Shown here: positions 1 to 9,610 of the stretch, in pieces
Layout: each line of letters begins with the position of its first letter
Numbering within the stretch: the stretch's first letter is position 1
DNA from: Planctomycetota bacterium
Lineage (GTDB): Bacteria; Planctomycetota; B15-G4; JADJEK01
Assembly (NCBI GenBank): GCA_016709145.1
Contig: JADJEK010000024.1
Span: forward strand, 186,001-250,000
Length of the DNA: 64,000 bases
Direction of reading: 5' to 3'
Notes under the pieces: generated by a model
What the model was told of the DNA's origin: nothing
Seen by the model: only the letters and a program-made list of their open reading frames with translations
Database searches by the model: none
Made by a program: the position numbers and the translations under genes

Positions 1-1
1 G

Positions 2-1579
2 AGCACGGGCTTCGACGTCCCGCTGCCGCCGATCGCGCCGCGGGGCGAGTTCGTGCAGGGCCCAGCGCGCACGCTGTCGCAGCAATGGGGCGGCGAACTC
101 TACGTCGCGGTGCTCGAGAATCGCGGCAACCCCGTCGGCCAATCCGACATCCCGATGCAGCGCGCCGCGCGAGGGAACGACGATCCGGAGTACCGCGGCG
201 AGGTCTACTTCGTCGCCGAACAGCCGATCGAGAGCACCTCGATCACGCCGAATCGCATCCACGTGCGCGCGTCACCGCAGGTTGCCGACACGCTGGTCGT
301 CAACCAGAACTACTTCCCGGGCTGGGAGGTCCACGGCATCGAGGGCGCGCGCGTCCACGATCGCAAGGGCCGCATCGCGGTCGACGTGCCGGCCGGTCCG
401 CTCGAACTCGAACTGCGCTTCGTGCAACCGGCGTCGACGCGCGGACTCGTGATCGGCGCGATCGCGCTGGCCTGGCTCGTCGTCGCTGCGCGTGCGCGTT
501 CGACAGCGGCGCGCCGCGTGGTGATCGCGGGACAATTCGTGCTCGCGGTGGCGACCGGACTCGCACTGCGGCAGCCGCGTGAGCCGGTCGAGGCGGTCGT
601 GCCGGTGCGGGATGGCGCGCCGAAGGTCTGGGTCGTCGACACGAGTCGCGTGACAGAGGGTGCGATGCCGACGCTGCAGCGCGCGATCGACGCGGCGCGC
701 ACGGACGACGTGATCCGGGTCGCGGCGGGGACGTACGACGGCTTCGACTTGCGCAAGGGCCTGACCATCGCGCCGCACGGCGACGGGCCGGTCGTGATCG
801 GCGGGCGCGTGTCGATCACGGACGTGCCGACGGGTTCGCCGGTGCGCTTGATCGGAGTGACGCTCGCGAACGCAGAGGCGCGCGATGGGGAGTCACTCGC
901 CATCGAGCGCTGCGTCGGAGTCGTGATGTTGCAGTCGGTCGACGTCGCGGCGGAGCAAACCGGCGGCGCTGTCGCGGTGCGGATCCGTTCGAGCCGGCGC
1001 GTCCAGCTCTTCGGATGCACGCTGCGAGCGCCGGGAATCGCGCTGCTCGCGGACGACGCGATCGTGACGATGTCGCGTGTCGTCGCCACGGCCGCGCAGA
1101 CGGCGGTGCGTGCGACGCGATCGCGATTGCTCCTTTCCGATCTCGACGCGAGAGCGCCGACCGCTGTCGCCGCCGACGACTCGACGGTCGATCGGCGAGG
1201 CCTCGGCGCCGATCCCTCGCCGCCGCCGTCGCCGCACGTGCGCGTCACGGACGCGAACTATGCTGAGCCGTATCTGCATGTCGAGTGTTTCGGTACTCCA
1301 GGTGCCGATGGCTTCGTGCTCGTCGGGGAGTCCACGGCGTTCGCCGACGACGCGAAGAGCGACGGCAAGACGAAGCGCATGGTCGAGTTCACGCCCGGCG
1401 TCGAGCCGATCCCGATCCGCATTCCGCCGGAAGGCGTCTTGAAACTCGCACTGCCGCAGCCGGGCGGTACCGCGGGATTGGGAGCGGCGTGCTTCGTGCA
1501 ACTCGGACTCGAGTCGGCGCCAGGTACGCGGATGTTCGTGCTGTCCCTCGTCGACGGGGCGCTACGGACGGGGCCGTAA
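2..1579 (+). CDS. C-terminal part of a membrane protein with a beta-helix tail (5' truncated)
   Basis: The frame is already open at base 2, so the true start lies outside the window and the visible 525 residues are a C-terminal part. A segment around bases 300-430 (YFPGWEV, then a short beta-rich stretch) resembles the last extracytoplasmic part of YfhO-like or glycosyltransferase-like polytopic membrane proteins. Two hydrophobic stretches follow at about bases 440-570. After them comes a soluble region whose PTLQRAIDAA and IRVAAGTYDG motifs are typical of right-handed parallel beta-helix (pectate-lyase-like) proteins. The junction suggests a membrane protein with an extracytoplasmic beta-helix. 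The specific substrate cannot be read from this part. Confidence 0.7.
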   Translation, partial: STGFDVPLPPIAPRGEFVQGPARTLSQQWGGELYVAVLENRGNPVGQSDIPMQRAARGNDDPEYRGEVYFVAEQPIESTSITPNRIHVRASPQVADTLVVNQNYFPGWEVHGIEGARVHDRKGRIAVDVPAGPLELELRFVQPASTRGLVIGAIALAWLVVAARARSTAARRVVIAGQFVLAVATGLALRQPREPVEAVVPVRDGAPKVWVVDTSRVTEGAMPTLQRAIDAARTDDVIRVAAGTYDGFDLRKGLTIAPHGDGPVVIGGRVSITDVPTGSPVRLIGVTLANAEARDGESLAIERCVGVVMLQSVDVAAEQTGGAVAVRIRSSRRVQLFGCTLRAPGIALLADDAIVTMSRVVATAAQTAVRATRSRLLLSDLDARAPTAVAADDSTVDRRGLGADPSPPPSPHVRVTDANYAEPYLHVECFGTPGADGFVLVGESTAFADDAKSDGKTKRMVEFTPGVEPIPIRIPPEGVLKLALPQPGGTAGLGAACFVQLGLESAPGTRMFVLSLVDGALRTGP

Positions 1580-1817
1580 TCGTGAAGTTCTGCAGCCGGT
1601 ATTCGTAATCGCTGCGGTCTGCGGTGTCGCGTTGGGTCGTGGTCACGCGCAATCGTGAAGCATGAACGCGACTCGCTCGGAATGAACGCTCGGTTGACCC
1701 CAGCCGACCCGCGGCTACCCTTCGACACGTTCGTCGAAGCTCCCCACGTGATTCGCGGGAACGTCCAGCGGGAACGAAGGGGGGGGGGCAGGCGAACGCT
1801 GTTCCAGGGGAAATCCA

Positions 1818-3296
1818 ATGTTGCAGGTCTCATTCGCGCCCTGCGTGGCGCTGTTCCTCCTCGGTTGCGTTGCGTCGTCCCGTGCTTCCGAATTGCGGGT
1901 CGACGCGATGGCCGAACTGCCCGAGCTCGCCGAGTCGATTGCGGTCGACGTGTCCGGACGATCGCTCGTCACGAGTAGCTTGACGTTCCAAGTGTTCGAA
2001 GGAGAGACCGACGTCAGCGGCTCGGTGTCGATCCAGCAGACGGAGTTGGACGTCGACGACTCGGACTCGAACGGCATCGCGGAGTCGCTGGTCGCGAAGT
2101 ACGTAGTCACGTTCACGTCGCTGGATCCGGTGGCCGGTGACGAGTTGACGTTCAAGGCGACGGCATCGACCGGCGCGGAGACTCTGATCAGTCGCGACGT
2201 GACGAGGGTGGTTCCGCACGTCGAGGTGACCGTGACCGACGTGTTCCCGACCGGCAGCGCCGATCCACAGCTCGTGTTCGTCGAGGTTCGGGACGTCGTG
2301 TCGATCCAGAGCGCGACGATCACGGCGCGATTCGGTGGCAACGACGTCACGGCGCTCGTGAGCTTCACCGGCCCGACGATCCTGGCGGACCTGCCAGGGC
2401 CGGGCTCGCCGCCTAGTGTCGACTACCGGTCTTCGAGTACCACGTTCGACCCGACGGCGCTCGGCGCGTCTGCCGGCGAGGTCCTCGAGATCAAGGTGAC
2501 GGTGCAGACTCCGCAGGGCGTGACTGCCGCGAGCGCCGTCGCGACGGCCATGGCATTCTCGACGCCGACGCCGGCGGTGAAGACCGCGTTCGCGACGCTC
2601 GTGAAAGGCCTGAAGCTCGAGGACGGCGCCGGCGGCGGCACCTGCGTCACCGCGACGGCTGCCGAGATCAAGGCTGCCGTCGACAAGTTCCAGGACGACG
2701 TGAAGGACGAACCGAATCCGGGTCCGATCGACGAGCCGAACGGCGAAGGAATGGACTCGAACGGTCAGCCGAAGGTGTTCCATGTGAAGGGTCGCTATTC
2801 GAGTCAGGGAGGTAACGACGTCTCGTTCTCAGGATCCGCCGATGCGGTCGTCGCGATCGGCGGAGATGGCACGTCGGGAACGACCACGGACGGTGCGAGC
2901 GCTTCGGCCACGAACGACAAGGCCGGTGGAGCTGCGGTCGCTGCAGCCGGTGACGGTGCCGACGCGGGATCGTCGGGCGGCGACGGCGCGGATGCGAAAG
3001 CGACCGGAAACAGCACGTCGAGCCAGAGCGACGATGGCAGTGCGGTCGCGATCGGCGGCGACGGCGGCGACCCATCGCCGGATGACAAGAAGGGCGGCAA
3101 CGGTGGAGGCGCGACCGCGAGCGTCGAAGGAGCAGATACCGAGAATCCAGGTTCCAACGCGGGTTCCGCGGGAACTGGTAACCCTCCGGGCGCGGGGAAA
3201 CACGGCAAGGGCAAGTGGGCGCGACGGGACAAAGGGTCGGCGGGAAGTGGTCCAGGAGCCAACGACCCCAAGAACGAGACGAACACAGGCGGCTGA
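1818..3296 (+). CDS. Secreted protein with a long Gly/Ala/Asp-rich C-terminal tail
   Basis: This 492-residue protein starts with a signal peptide (hydrophobic core APCVALFLLGCVA, probable cleavage after SSRA) preceded by a purine-rich ribosome site (aggggaa). Residues of roughly 30-270 are Val/Thr/Asp-rich and look like one or two immunoglobulin-like beta-sandwich domains (for example LTFQVFEGETDVSGSVSI and VTDVFPTGSADPQLVFVEV). From about residue 330 to the end the sequence is low-complexity Gly, Ala, Asp, Ser and Asn, with GGDG motifs recurring, ending in a basic GKHGKGKWARR patch and another Gly/Asn-rich stretch. No catalytic motif was recognised. An extracellular structural or adhesive role is a guess. 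A perfect palindrome follows the stop codon. Confidence 0.75.
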   Translation: MLQVSFAPCVALFLLGCVASSRASELRVDAMAELPELAESIAVDVSGRSLVTSSLTFQVFEGETDVSGSVSIQQTELDVDDSDSNGIAESLVAKYVVTFTSLDPVAGDELTFKATASTGAETLISRDVTRVVPHVEVTVTDVFPTGSADPQLVFVEVRDVVSIQSATITARFGGNDVTALVSFTGPTILADLPGPGSPPSVDYRSSSTTFDPTALGASAGEVLEIKVTVQTPQGVTAASAVATAMAFSTPTPAVKTAFATLVKGLKLEDGAGGGTCVTATAAEIKAAVDKFQDDVKDEPNPGPIDEPNGEGMDSNGQPKVFHVKGRYSSQGGNDVSFSGSADAVVAIGGDGTSGTTTDGASASATNDKAGGAAVAAAGDGADAGSSGGDGADAKATGNSTSSQSDDGSAVAIGGDGGDPSPDDKKGGNGGGATASVEGADTENPGSNAGSAGTGNPPGAGKHGKGKWARRDKGSAGSGPGANDPKNETNTGG

Positions 3297-3405
3297 CCGA
3301 GCGAGGCCGATTCGCGGCTCGGTTCGGAGGAGCACAGGCGCCATGCGCTCGCATCTCCATGCTTCGGCCGTACCGACGACGCCATCGGCGTAAGTCCAGT
3401 CCCCC

Positions 3406-3499
3406 CAACCCCCTAGCCCGCGTGCAACTGCCGCCGGCAACCGCACGCGGGTACCCGCGTGCGGTTGCCGGCGGCAGTTGCACGCGGGCTAGGGGGTTG
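3406..3499. repeat. Perfect 94-bp palindrome between convergent genes
   Basis: Bases 3406-3452 are the exact reverse complement of 3453-3499, with the centre inside GGGTACCC and no loop. The symmetry stops exactly at both ends. It lies between the 3' ends of the plus-strand secreted-protein gene and the minus-strand kinase gene, so a bidirectional terminator is the simplest role, although no T-run follows the stem on either strand. A second small palindrome (GGGGCTCGAGCCCC) sits at 3523-3536, close to the kinase stop codon. Confidence 0.9.
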
Positions 3500-3546
3500 A
3501 TTCGCAACGACTTGCGCGCGGAGGGGCTCGAGCCCCCGCTCGTCGT

Positions 3547-5583
3547 CTACTCGCCCCGCTCGGCGCGATCGAGGATCTCGCGCATCGCGTCGACGTCGAG
3601 CTGTGGAGCCGACTCCATCGCGTCGTACTCGTCGAGCAGCGCGCGCGCGGCCTTGTACTGCTGGTACTCGATCAACCACTCGGTGAAGCCGAGCCACATC
3701 TGCGGGCCCCAATATGCATCCGCGCCACCGATGGCGACTGCGGCGCGGAAGTGGCCGATCGACGTGTCGATCTGACTGCGCATGCAGCACAACAAGGCTT
3801 CGTTGAACGGCACGAGGAAGTAGTTCGGCTCGATCTGCTTCGCGCGCGAGAGAGCGTCTTGCGCGTGCTGGTGGTCTTGCGCGGCTTCGTGCGCGGCGCC
3901 GGCGCGCTCGAACAAGTTCGCGCGGAACAAGAACGCGGCCGCGAGCGAGTTCCAGCCCGGCGCCGAATCCTCGCGCAGCTTCAGCAAGCGTTCGAAGTTC
4001 GAGATCGCCGCGTCGTACTTCTTGCGCGTGAGGTCGATCTGCCCGAGCAGATTCCAAGTCTCCGGCCGCCCCGGGCGGACGCGCGAGTACGCGAGCAGTT
4101 CGCGCTCCGCGTCGTCGTACTCGCGCAAACGGAAATGCACCGCACCGAGTTCGTAGCGCGACTCGATGCATTCCGGATCGAGTCTCAACGCCGTGCGGTT
4201 CTCGGCGATCGACTCGGGGTACTCGCGCCGCGCTTGTCGGATCAAGCTGCGGTAGCGCGCGGCTCGCGCCGTCGTCGGAGCGGCAGAAGGCGGCGGATCG
4301 GGCATCTGGCGCTCCTTGATGCGCTGCGCCAAATGCAACCCGAGTTCGGCCGCCGATGGATCCGCGCCGCCGTGACCGACGATCCACGCGTAATCCGCCT
4401 CCGCGTCGCCCCAGCGCTTCTCCCGCAGCGCGAGTTCGGCACGCTCGAAGCGCAAGTCCTCGCGCGTCTCGTCGTCGCCGAGCGCGGCGTCGAGCAGTGC
4501 GCGCGCGCCGCCGAGATCACTGTTCGCGAGCAATGCCTGGAGTTGCGTGCGATCGCGATCGCGTTCCGTCGCTTGCTTCGAGACCAACGAATCGAAGCCC
4601 CACACGAGCAGCCCGATCGCCGCGACACCGATGCCGAGCGTCAGCAGGAACGGCGCGCGCCGTCGCTGCGCGCGCCGGAGGATGCGCGTCATCGTGCCGA
4701 CCGCGGCCGCCTCGATGGGCTCGCCGGCGAGGAAGCGCGTGAGGTCGCGCGCCAGCGCGTCGCCGTCGGCGTAGCGCCGCGCAGGGTCCTTCTCGAGGCA
4801 GCGCATCACGATCGTCTCGAGATCGCGCGGCACGTCCGCCGCGAGCTTGCGCAACGGCGGCGCGTCGTCGCGTTGGATCGTCTCGAGCAGTTGCGGCACC
4901 GTCGGCGCGTCGTACGCGCGGCGGCCCGCGAGCGCCTCGTACACGACCGCGCCGAGGGCGTGCACGTCGGACCGCGGCGATGGCGGCTCGCCGCGGATGC
5001 ACTCGGGGCTGAGGTAATGCGGAGTGCCGATCAACGTCCCGGTCGCGTTCGTCAGCGCCTCGACCCCGAGGTCGCGCGCGATGCCGAAGTCCGCGAGCAG
5101 CGCGCGCCCGTCCGCGGCGAGCAGGATGTTCGACGGCTTCACGTCGCGATGCACGATGCCTTGCGCATGCGCGGCCCCGAGCCCAGCCGCGACGTCGCGC
5201 GCGACCGCGGCGCAGGCGCGGCTCCATTCGGTCTGGAACGCGGTCGGGAGCTCGGCGGTCTTCAGGTCCCGGCGCAGCGTCAGAACGCGCTCGAAGTCGA
5301 CGCCGTCGACGAAGTCCATGGCCAGGAAATGCGTGCCGCCGTCCTCGCCGACGAGGAACACCCGCACGAGGTTCGGGTGCGCGAGTCGAGCCAGCAATGC
5401 GGCTTCGCGCTGGAACCGCGCTAGGCGCGACGAATCGGCGGAGGCCTCGCTCGACAACAGCTTTAGGGCGACCTGCCGCCCCAGTGAAAGCTGCCGGGCG
5501 AGGTAAACGACGCCCATGCCCCCGCGACCCAGCTCGCGCAGCAGCTTGAAGTCGCCAAGGATGCGCCGTGGGGCGTCCTGCAT
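3547..5583 (-). CDS. Membrane-anchored Ser/Thr protein kinase with TPR region
   Basis: This 678-residue protein has a PknB-type kinase domain. The glycine-rich loop GRGGMGVVY starts at residue 19, the ATP-binding lysine is in VALKLL (K41), the catalytic loop HRDVKPSN has the aspartate at residue 147, and DFG and SPE (APE) motifs follow. Arg-rich sequence and one hydrophobic membrane helix come next (LTLGIGVAAIGLLVWGF, around residues 313-330). The C-terminal half is helical with TPR-like pairs such as AENRTALRLDPECIESRYELG and WNLLGQIDLTRKKYDAAI. This layout is typical of planctomycete signalling kinases. The ATG at 5583 gives a short leader before the kinase core. The gene is divergent from the FG-GAP gene; its substrate is unknown. 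Confidence 0.93.
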   Translation of the reverse strand: MQDAPRRILGDFKLLRELGRGGMGVVYLARQLSLGRQVALKLLSSEASADSSRLARFQREAALLARLAHPNLVRVFLVGEDGGTHFLAMDFVDGVDFERVLTLRRDLKTAELPTAFQTEWSRACAAVARDVAAGLGAAHAQGIVHRDVKPSNILLAADGRALLADFGIARDLGVEALTNATGTLIGTPHYLSPECIRGEPPSPRSDVHALGAVVYEALAGRRAYDAPTVPQLLETIQRDDAPPLRKLAADVPRDLETIVMRCLEKDPARRYADGDALARDLTRFLAGEPIEAAAVGTMTRILRRAQRRRAPFLLTLGIGVAAIGLLVWGFDSLVSKQATERDRDRTQLQALLANSDLGGARALLDAALGDDETREDLRFERAELALREKRWGDAEADYAWIVGHGGADPSAAELGLHLAQRIKERQMPDPPPSAAPTTARAARYRSLIRQARREYPESIAENRTALRLDPECIESRYELGAVHFRLREYDDAERELLAYSRVRPGRPETWNLLGQIDLTRKKYDAAISNFERLLKLREDSAPGWNSLAAAFLFRANLFERAGAAHEAAQDHQHAQDALSRAKQIEPNYFLVPFNEALLCCMRSQIDTSIGHFRAAVAIGGADAYWGPQMWLGFTEWLIEYQQYKAARALLDEYDAMESAPQLDVDAMREILDRAERGE

Positions 5584-5730
5584 GGGCTCGGACTCTACCT
5601 CGTGGATTGCGTGTTATGCTCCGCCCGTCGTTCAGGACTTGCCCCAGCCTGGCCGGCTCTCTTCGCCCAGTTGTTCCCGGAACCGTGCCGTCAACCCGAC
5701 CGGCATCGCTTCGGACAAGGAGAGTTCGCC

Positions 5731-7341
5731 ATGAACCCCGCCTGCCGCGCGGCTGCCGCCGCGTGCACCCTCGTCACGCTCCTGCTCGCGCCCGGCGCGG
5801 CCGCCCAGTCGTTCTCGATCCCGACGAACGTCAACGTCGGCGTCGGCATCGCGCCGAACACGATCACTGGCGCGGAAGCCGCCGACCTCGACGGCGATGG
5901 CAATGGCGACATCGTCGCCGTCGACAACGCCGCCAACGGCAGCATCGGCGTCGCGCGTGGGCTCGGCGCCGGCGTCTATTCGGTGCCGATCCTGTCGGGG
6001 CCGACCGGCGCGATCACGGGGGCATCCATGCCGGTCACCGCGGACTTCGATCTCGACGGTGTCCTCGACCTGTCGTACGCCGGACTGTCGGCAGGCAACG
6101 TGCCGACGCTGTTCGTCGCGCGCGGCGATCCGGCGAATCCCGGCTCGTTCATCCTGCCCGCGCAAGCCATCGTCGTCGGCGCGGCCGGCTCCACCGTGAC
6201 CGGCTCGCGCACGACCGACTTCACGGCGAACGGCACGCAGGACCTCGTCGCGACCGTCAACGGCACGACGCGCCGCATCGTCAACGTCGAGAACGGCGGC
6301 GGCTTCGTGTTCGGCCCGCTGACGTCGACGAACACGACGTCAGGCCCGCAGGACATCGACGTCTGCGTCGACTTCAACAAGGACGGCTTCAAGGACCTCG
6401 CGGTCGTCGAGTCCGGCCCGCTCGGCAACTTCGTCACCGTGTACCCCGGTACCGGCAATCCGAGCGCGCCACTCGGGCAAGCGCGGCAGTTGTCGTTCCC
6501 GACCAACGTCACGCCGCTCGACGTGCACTGGATCGACTGCGACCAGGACCAGTTCTACGACCTCGCGGTGTCGGCCGACGGCGGCCAGAACCTCGTGTTC
6601 CTCGTGAAGAACTTCCCCGGCGTCGCCGGCCAGTTCATCCCGGCGTCGGTGCTGCCGCCGTTCGTGCTCGGCAGCGTTCCGAACGCGCTGATGCGGCTCG
6701 ACGTCGACGCCGACGGCACCGAGGATTTGAGCGTGCTCGGCGTCGGCAACGTCGGCGGCAATCCCGTGACGGTCGGCTTCCTGAAAGTCTCGAACTGTCT
6801 CGCCGGCAGCCCGACCGCGCTGAACGCCGGCTCGGTGTCGCCGACGACCGTGCCGCAAGAAGTCGGGCAGTACTTGACCGTGCAGGACCAGAACTTCGAC
6901 GGCCGTCTCGACGTGCTGTCGGTCGACCAGACCTCGACGGTCGACGCCGTGAAGGTGTTCACGAACACGCTGCCGATGGCGCTGACGGTCACGCCGGTGC
7001 GGCCGCTGCTCGGCGAGACCACGCCGTTCACGTTCCGCGTCCAAGCCGGCCCTGCGTTCGCCGGGCGGCCGTTCGCGATCCTGTTCTCGGTCGCGGGCAC
7101 GCAGCCCGGGCTGAACATGGGCGGCTCGCTCGAGCTGCCGCTGAACGCGCCGTTGTTCCCGATCGTCATCACGGGCAATCTCGGCCCGGGCGGACTGCAG
7201 ACGATCACGACGCCGCCGGTCACGTTCTCGACGAAGCCCGTCGGCTTCTCGCTGCAGATGTGGTGCGCGGCGGTCGTCCAGGGGCCGATGACGGGCATTC
7301 CGGGGTTCGTCACGAATCCGGCGCTGATCACGATTCCGTGA
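5731..7341 (+). CDS. Secreted FG-GAP/VCBS repeat protein
   Basis: The chosen ATG follows the ribosome site AAGGAGA by seven bases and gives a clear signal peptide (AAAACTLVTLLLAPGAAAQ). The open frame extends upstream to 5602, but that part has no signal. The mature protein is about 510 residues. It carries FG-GAP/VCBS-type calcium-binding loops, e.g. ADLDGDGNGDIVAVD, ADFDLDGVLDLSY, VDFNKDGFKDLAVV and QNFDGRLDVLSV, which suggest a beta-propeller of the integrin alpha type. The last 150 residues are a beta-rich domain without such loops, as in the other FG-GAP proteins of this window. It is probably extracellular or surface-attached. No enzymatic motif is visible. Confidence 0.9.
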   Translation: MNPACRAAAAACTLVTLLLAPGAAAQSFSIPTNVNVGVGIAPNTITGAEAADLDGDGNGDIVAVDNAANGSIGVARGLGAGVYSVPILSGPTGAITGASMPVTADFDLDGVLDLSYAGLSAGNVPTLFVARGDPANPGSFILPAQAIVVGAAGSTVTGSRTTDFTANGTQDLVATVNGTTRRIVNVENGGGFVFGPLTSTNTTSGPQDIDVCVDFNKDGFKDLAVVESGPLGNFVTVYPGTGNPSAPLGQARQLSFPTNVTPLDVHWIDCDQDQFYDLAVSADGGQNLVFLVKNFPGVAGQFIPASVLPPFVLGSVPNALMRLDVDADGTEDLSVLGVGNVGGNPVTVGFLKVSNCLAGSPTALNAGSVSPTTVPQEVGQYLTVQDQNFDGRLDVLSVDQTSTVDAVKVFTNTLPMALTVTPVRPLLGETTPFTFRVQAGPAFAGRPFAILFSVAGTQPGLNMGGSLELPLNAPLFPIVITGNLGPGGLQTITTPPVTFSTKPVGFSLQMWCAAVVQGPMTGIPGFVTNPALITIP

Positions 7342-7390
7342 CCTGAGCACGCGGTTGCGCGGATCGAAGCGCGGCGTAGTCTGCGCCCGC

Positions 7391-8212
7391 ATGAAGCCAC
7401 GCATCGGTGTCTGCTCGTGGTCGCTGCGCGCGGAGAGTCCGGAACAGCTCGCGGACCGCATCGCCGCCGTCGGCGTCCGGTTCGTCCAACTCCATCTCGA
7501 TCCGCTGCGCGAACGCTGGAGCGTCGACGCGACGACGAGCGCGTTGAGTGCGCGCGGCATCGCCATCGTCTCAAGAATGATGACGATGGCGGGCGAGGAC
7601 TACTCGACGCTGGAGTCGATCCAACGCACCGGCGGCGTACGCCCCGACGCGACGTGGGACGAGAACCGCCGCGCCGCGCGCGACAACGCGAAGCTCGCGC
7701 GCTCGCTCGGGCTCCAGCTCGTGACGTTCCACGCGGGGTTCATCCCGCACGATCGCGCCGATCCGGAGCGTGCGACGTTGCTCGTGCGGTTGCGCGAGCT
7801 CGTCGACGTGTTCGCGGAGCAGGACGTGCGCGTCGGTTTCGAGACCGGGCAGGAGACCGCGACGACGTTGCTCGAAGCGCTCGACGCGCTGGATCGCCCG
7901 CGCGCGGGCATCAACTTCGATCCGGCGAACATGATCCTTTACGACCAGGGCGATCCGGTGAAGGCGCTCACGGCGCTCGCTCCGCGCGTCTTGCAGTGCC
8001 ACGTGAAGGACGCGACGCGCACGCGCAAGCCCGGCGAATGGGGCGCCGAAGTACGCGTCGGCACCGGTGACGTCGATTGGCGTGGCTTCTTCGACGCGTT
8101 GCGCGCGGCGAAGCTCGACGTCGATCTCTGCATCGAGCGCGAAGCCGGCGACGACCGCATCGCCGACATCCGCGCCGCGCACGAGCTCGTGCTGCGCGAG
8201 GTGCAACGATGA
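7391..8212 (+). CDS. Sugar phosphate isomerase/epimerase-like TIM-barrel protein
   Basis: This 273-residue protein belongs to the xylose-isomerase-like TIM-barrel (AP endonuclease 2) superfamily. It opens with IGVCSWSLRAES, and the strands carrying the usual metal ligands can be followed: VTFHAGF, VGFETGQE, GINFDPANM, LQCHVKDA and CIEREAG. The ATG at 7391 starts directly at the first barrel strand; an upstream in-frame ATG at 7355 adds only a short basic leader. Its stop codon overlaps the start of the next gene in ATGA, so the two are translationally coupled. The pair is typical of polyol or sugar-derivative catabolism, substrate unknown. Confidence 0.85.
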   Translation: MKPRIGVCSWSLRAESPEQLADRIAAVGVRFVQLHLDPLRERWSVDATTSALSARGIAIVSRMMTMAGEDYSTLESIQRTGGVRPDATWDENRRAARDNAKLARSLGLQLVTFHAGFIPHDRADPERATLLVRLRELVDVFAEQDVRVGFETGQETATTLLEALDALDRPRAGINFDPANMILYDQGDPVKALTALAPRVLQCHVKDATRTRKPGEWGAEVRVGTGDVDWRGFFDALRAAKLDVDLCIEREAGDDRIADIRAAHELVLREVQR

Positions 8213-9273
8213 GCCGCACCGTCGGCGTCGGGGTCGGCGTGATCGGCCTCGGGTTCATGGGGCGCACGCATCTCGAGGCCTATGCGAAGGCGCGCGCGGC
8301 GGGCTTCGCGAATCGCATCGTCGCCGTCGCCGACCGCGACGTCGCGCGCTTGCGCGCCGACGCGCAGGCGGGCGGCAACCTTGCGACGACGAGCGGCGCA
8401 CCGCTGTTCGACGCGACGACGACCCACACGTACGCGACGCCGGACGAACTCCTGCGCGACCCGGACGTCGAGCTCGTCTCGATCTGCACGCACACCGACA
8501 CCCACGTCGACCTCGCGATCCGCGCGCTCGAGGCCGGCAAACACGTGCTGGTCGAAAAGCCGCTCGCGCTGACCGCCGCCGCGATCCGCCCGCTGACCGA
8601 AGCGGCGCGCAAAGCCAAGACTCTCTGCATGCCCGCGCACTGCATGCGCTTCTGGCCGGCGTGGGAGTGGCTGAAGCACCGCATCGACGACCACTCGTTC
8701 GGCAAGGTCCGAAGCGCGGTCTTCCAGCGCTTGGGCTCCGGGCCCGCATGGTCGCGCGAGTTCTACGCCGACGACGCCAAGACCGGCGGAGCCCTCGTCG
8801 ACCTCCACCTCCACGACACCGACTTCATCCGCCACTGCTTCGGCGACCCGGACGAGGTGATCGCGACAGGCTCGATCCACCACGTCTCGACGCTCTATCG
8901 CTACGCAAAAGGCCCGAAGCACGTCCTCGCCGAGGGCGGCTGGGACCACAGCCCAGGCTTCCCGTTCCGCATGCGCTACGTCGTGGTGTTCGAGCAGGCG
9001 ACGGCCGACTTCGACCTCACGAGGACGCCGGCGTTGATGGTGGCGAAGGACGGCAGGTGCGAGGCGGTCGAGATGCCGGACACCAATGGGTACGACGGCG
9101 AGGTGCGGCATCTGCTTGCGGCGATCGCGACGGGGACCCGGGAGCTGCGGGTGACCGTTGAGGACGCGGAGCGGACGGCGTTGGTGTTGGAAAGAGAGAG
9201 GGTGGGGGTGGGGCAGTACGGGATGATCACGAACGAGCGGTCTCGATTTCCTCGTCAGGTTGATTCGCCCTAG
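8209..9273 (+). CDS. Gfo/Idh/MocA family NAD(P)-dependent oxidoreductase
   Basis: This 354-residue protein begins with the Rossmann motif GVIGLGFMGRTHLEAY. It contains the family's conserved VEKPLALT segment, whose lysine is catalytic, and an LVDLHLHDTDFIRHCFG segment in the C-terminal substrate domain. The start is the ATG overlapping the upstream stop codon (ATGA). The frame is open further upstream, but that part is out-of-frame translation of the isomerase gene. With the isomerase it forms a two-gene unit probably oxidising and isomerising a sugar or inositol derivative. After the stop codon the GC content falls and an accessory island begins. Confidence 0.92.
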   Translation: MSRTVGVGVGVIGLGFMGRTHLEAYAKARAAGFANRIVAVADRDVARLRADAQAGGNLATTSGAPLFDATTTHTYATPDELLRDPDVELVSICTHTDTHVDLAIRALEAGKHVLVEKPLALTAAAIRPLTEAARKAKTLCMPAHCMRFWPAWEWLKHRIDDHSFGKVRSAVFQRLGSGPAWSREFYADDAKTGGALVDLHLHDTDFIRHCFGDPDEVIATGSIHHVSTLYRYAKGPKHVLAEGGWDHSPGFPFRMRYVVVFEQATADFDLTRTPALMVAKDGRCEAVEMPDTNGYDGEVRHLLAAIATGTRELRVTVEDAERTALVLERERVGVGQYGMITNERSRFPRQVDSP

Positions 9274-9610
9274 CCATCGAAAGCGCCGACTCCGCCGCGG
9301 AGCCCGGAGGAGCTGTCGTCGAGTGCTTGCTCCGAGGCCACAGTTGGTATGAACATCTCTACAGGCGACGCGTTCGAGTCCATCGCGGAACCTGTAGGAC
9401 TCGGGCGTGCTTGACAAGTCCGCCTAACGCAAGGTGCAAGACCAATGCCTACCGCTTGAGATGATTGGATCAAATGAGCTCGCCGGCCCGAACCCACCCG
9501 ATGGTCTACATTGAACGAACGGTGTGAGCTCGGTTGTGGCAATCGACAGACCATTAGACCTGTGATTTGGTGACAAGATGGAATGCTCCAACGATCGCGG
9601 AGGGAGATTT
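9274..9610. other. Intergenic boundary region of the accessory island
   Basis: There is no convincing gene in these 337 bases. The composition shifts from strongly GC-rich to more balanced, marking the change from chromosomal to island DNA. A ribosome site (GGAGGGAG) lies at its right end in front of the next gene. A 94-codon open frame exists on the minus strand but has no recognisable features. Confidence 0.5.

Noticed and set aside
3751..5424. 557-codon plus-strand open frame opposite the kinase gene
   Set aside because: It is Arg/Val/Leu-rich translation of the reverse strand with no domain. The minus-strand kinase explains the region.
9421..9480. GCCTAAC sequence resembling one half of an integron attC site
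   Set aside because: No matching GTTRRRY partner and no integrase were found, so the match is probably chance.
9270..9554. 94-codon minus-strand open frame in the island boundary
   Set aside because: No ribosome site, no family and no recognisable domain. It is too weak to call a gene.
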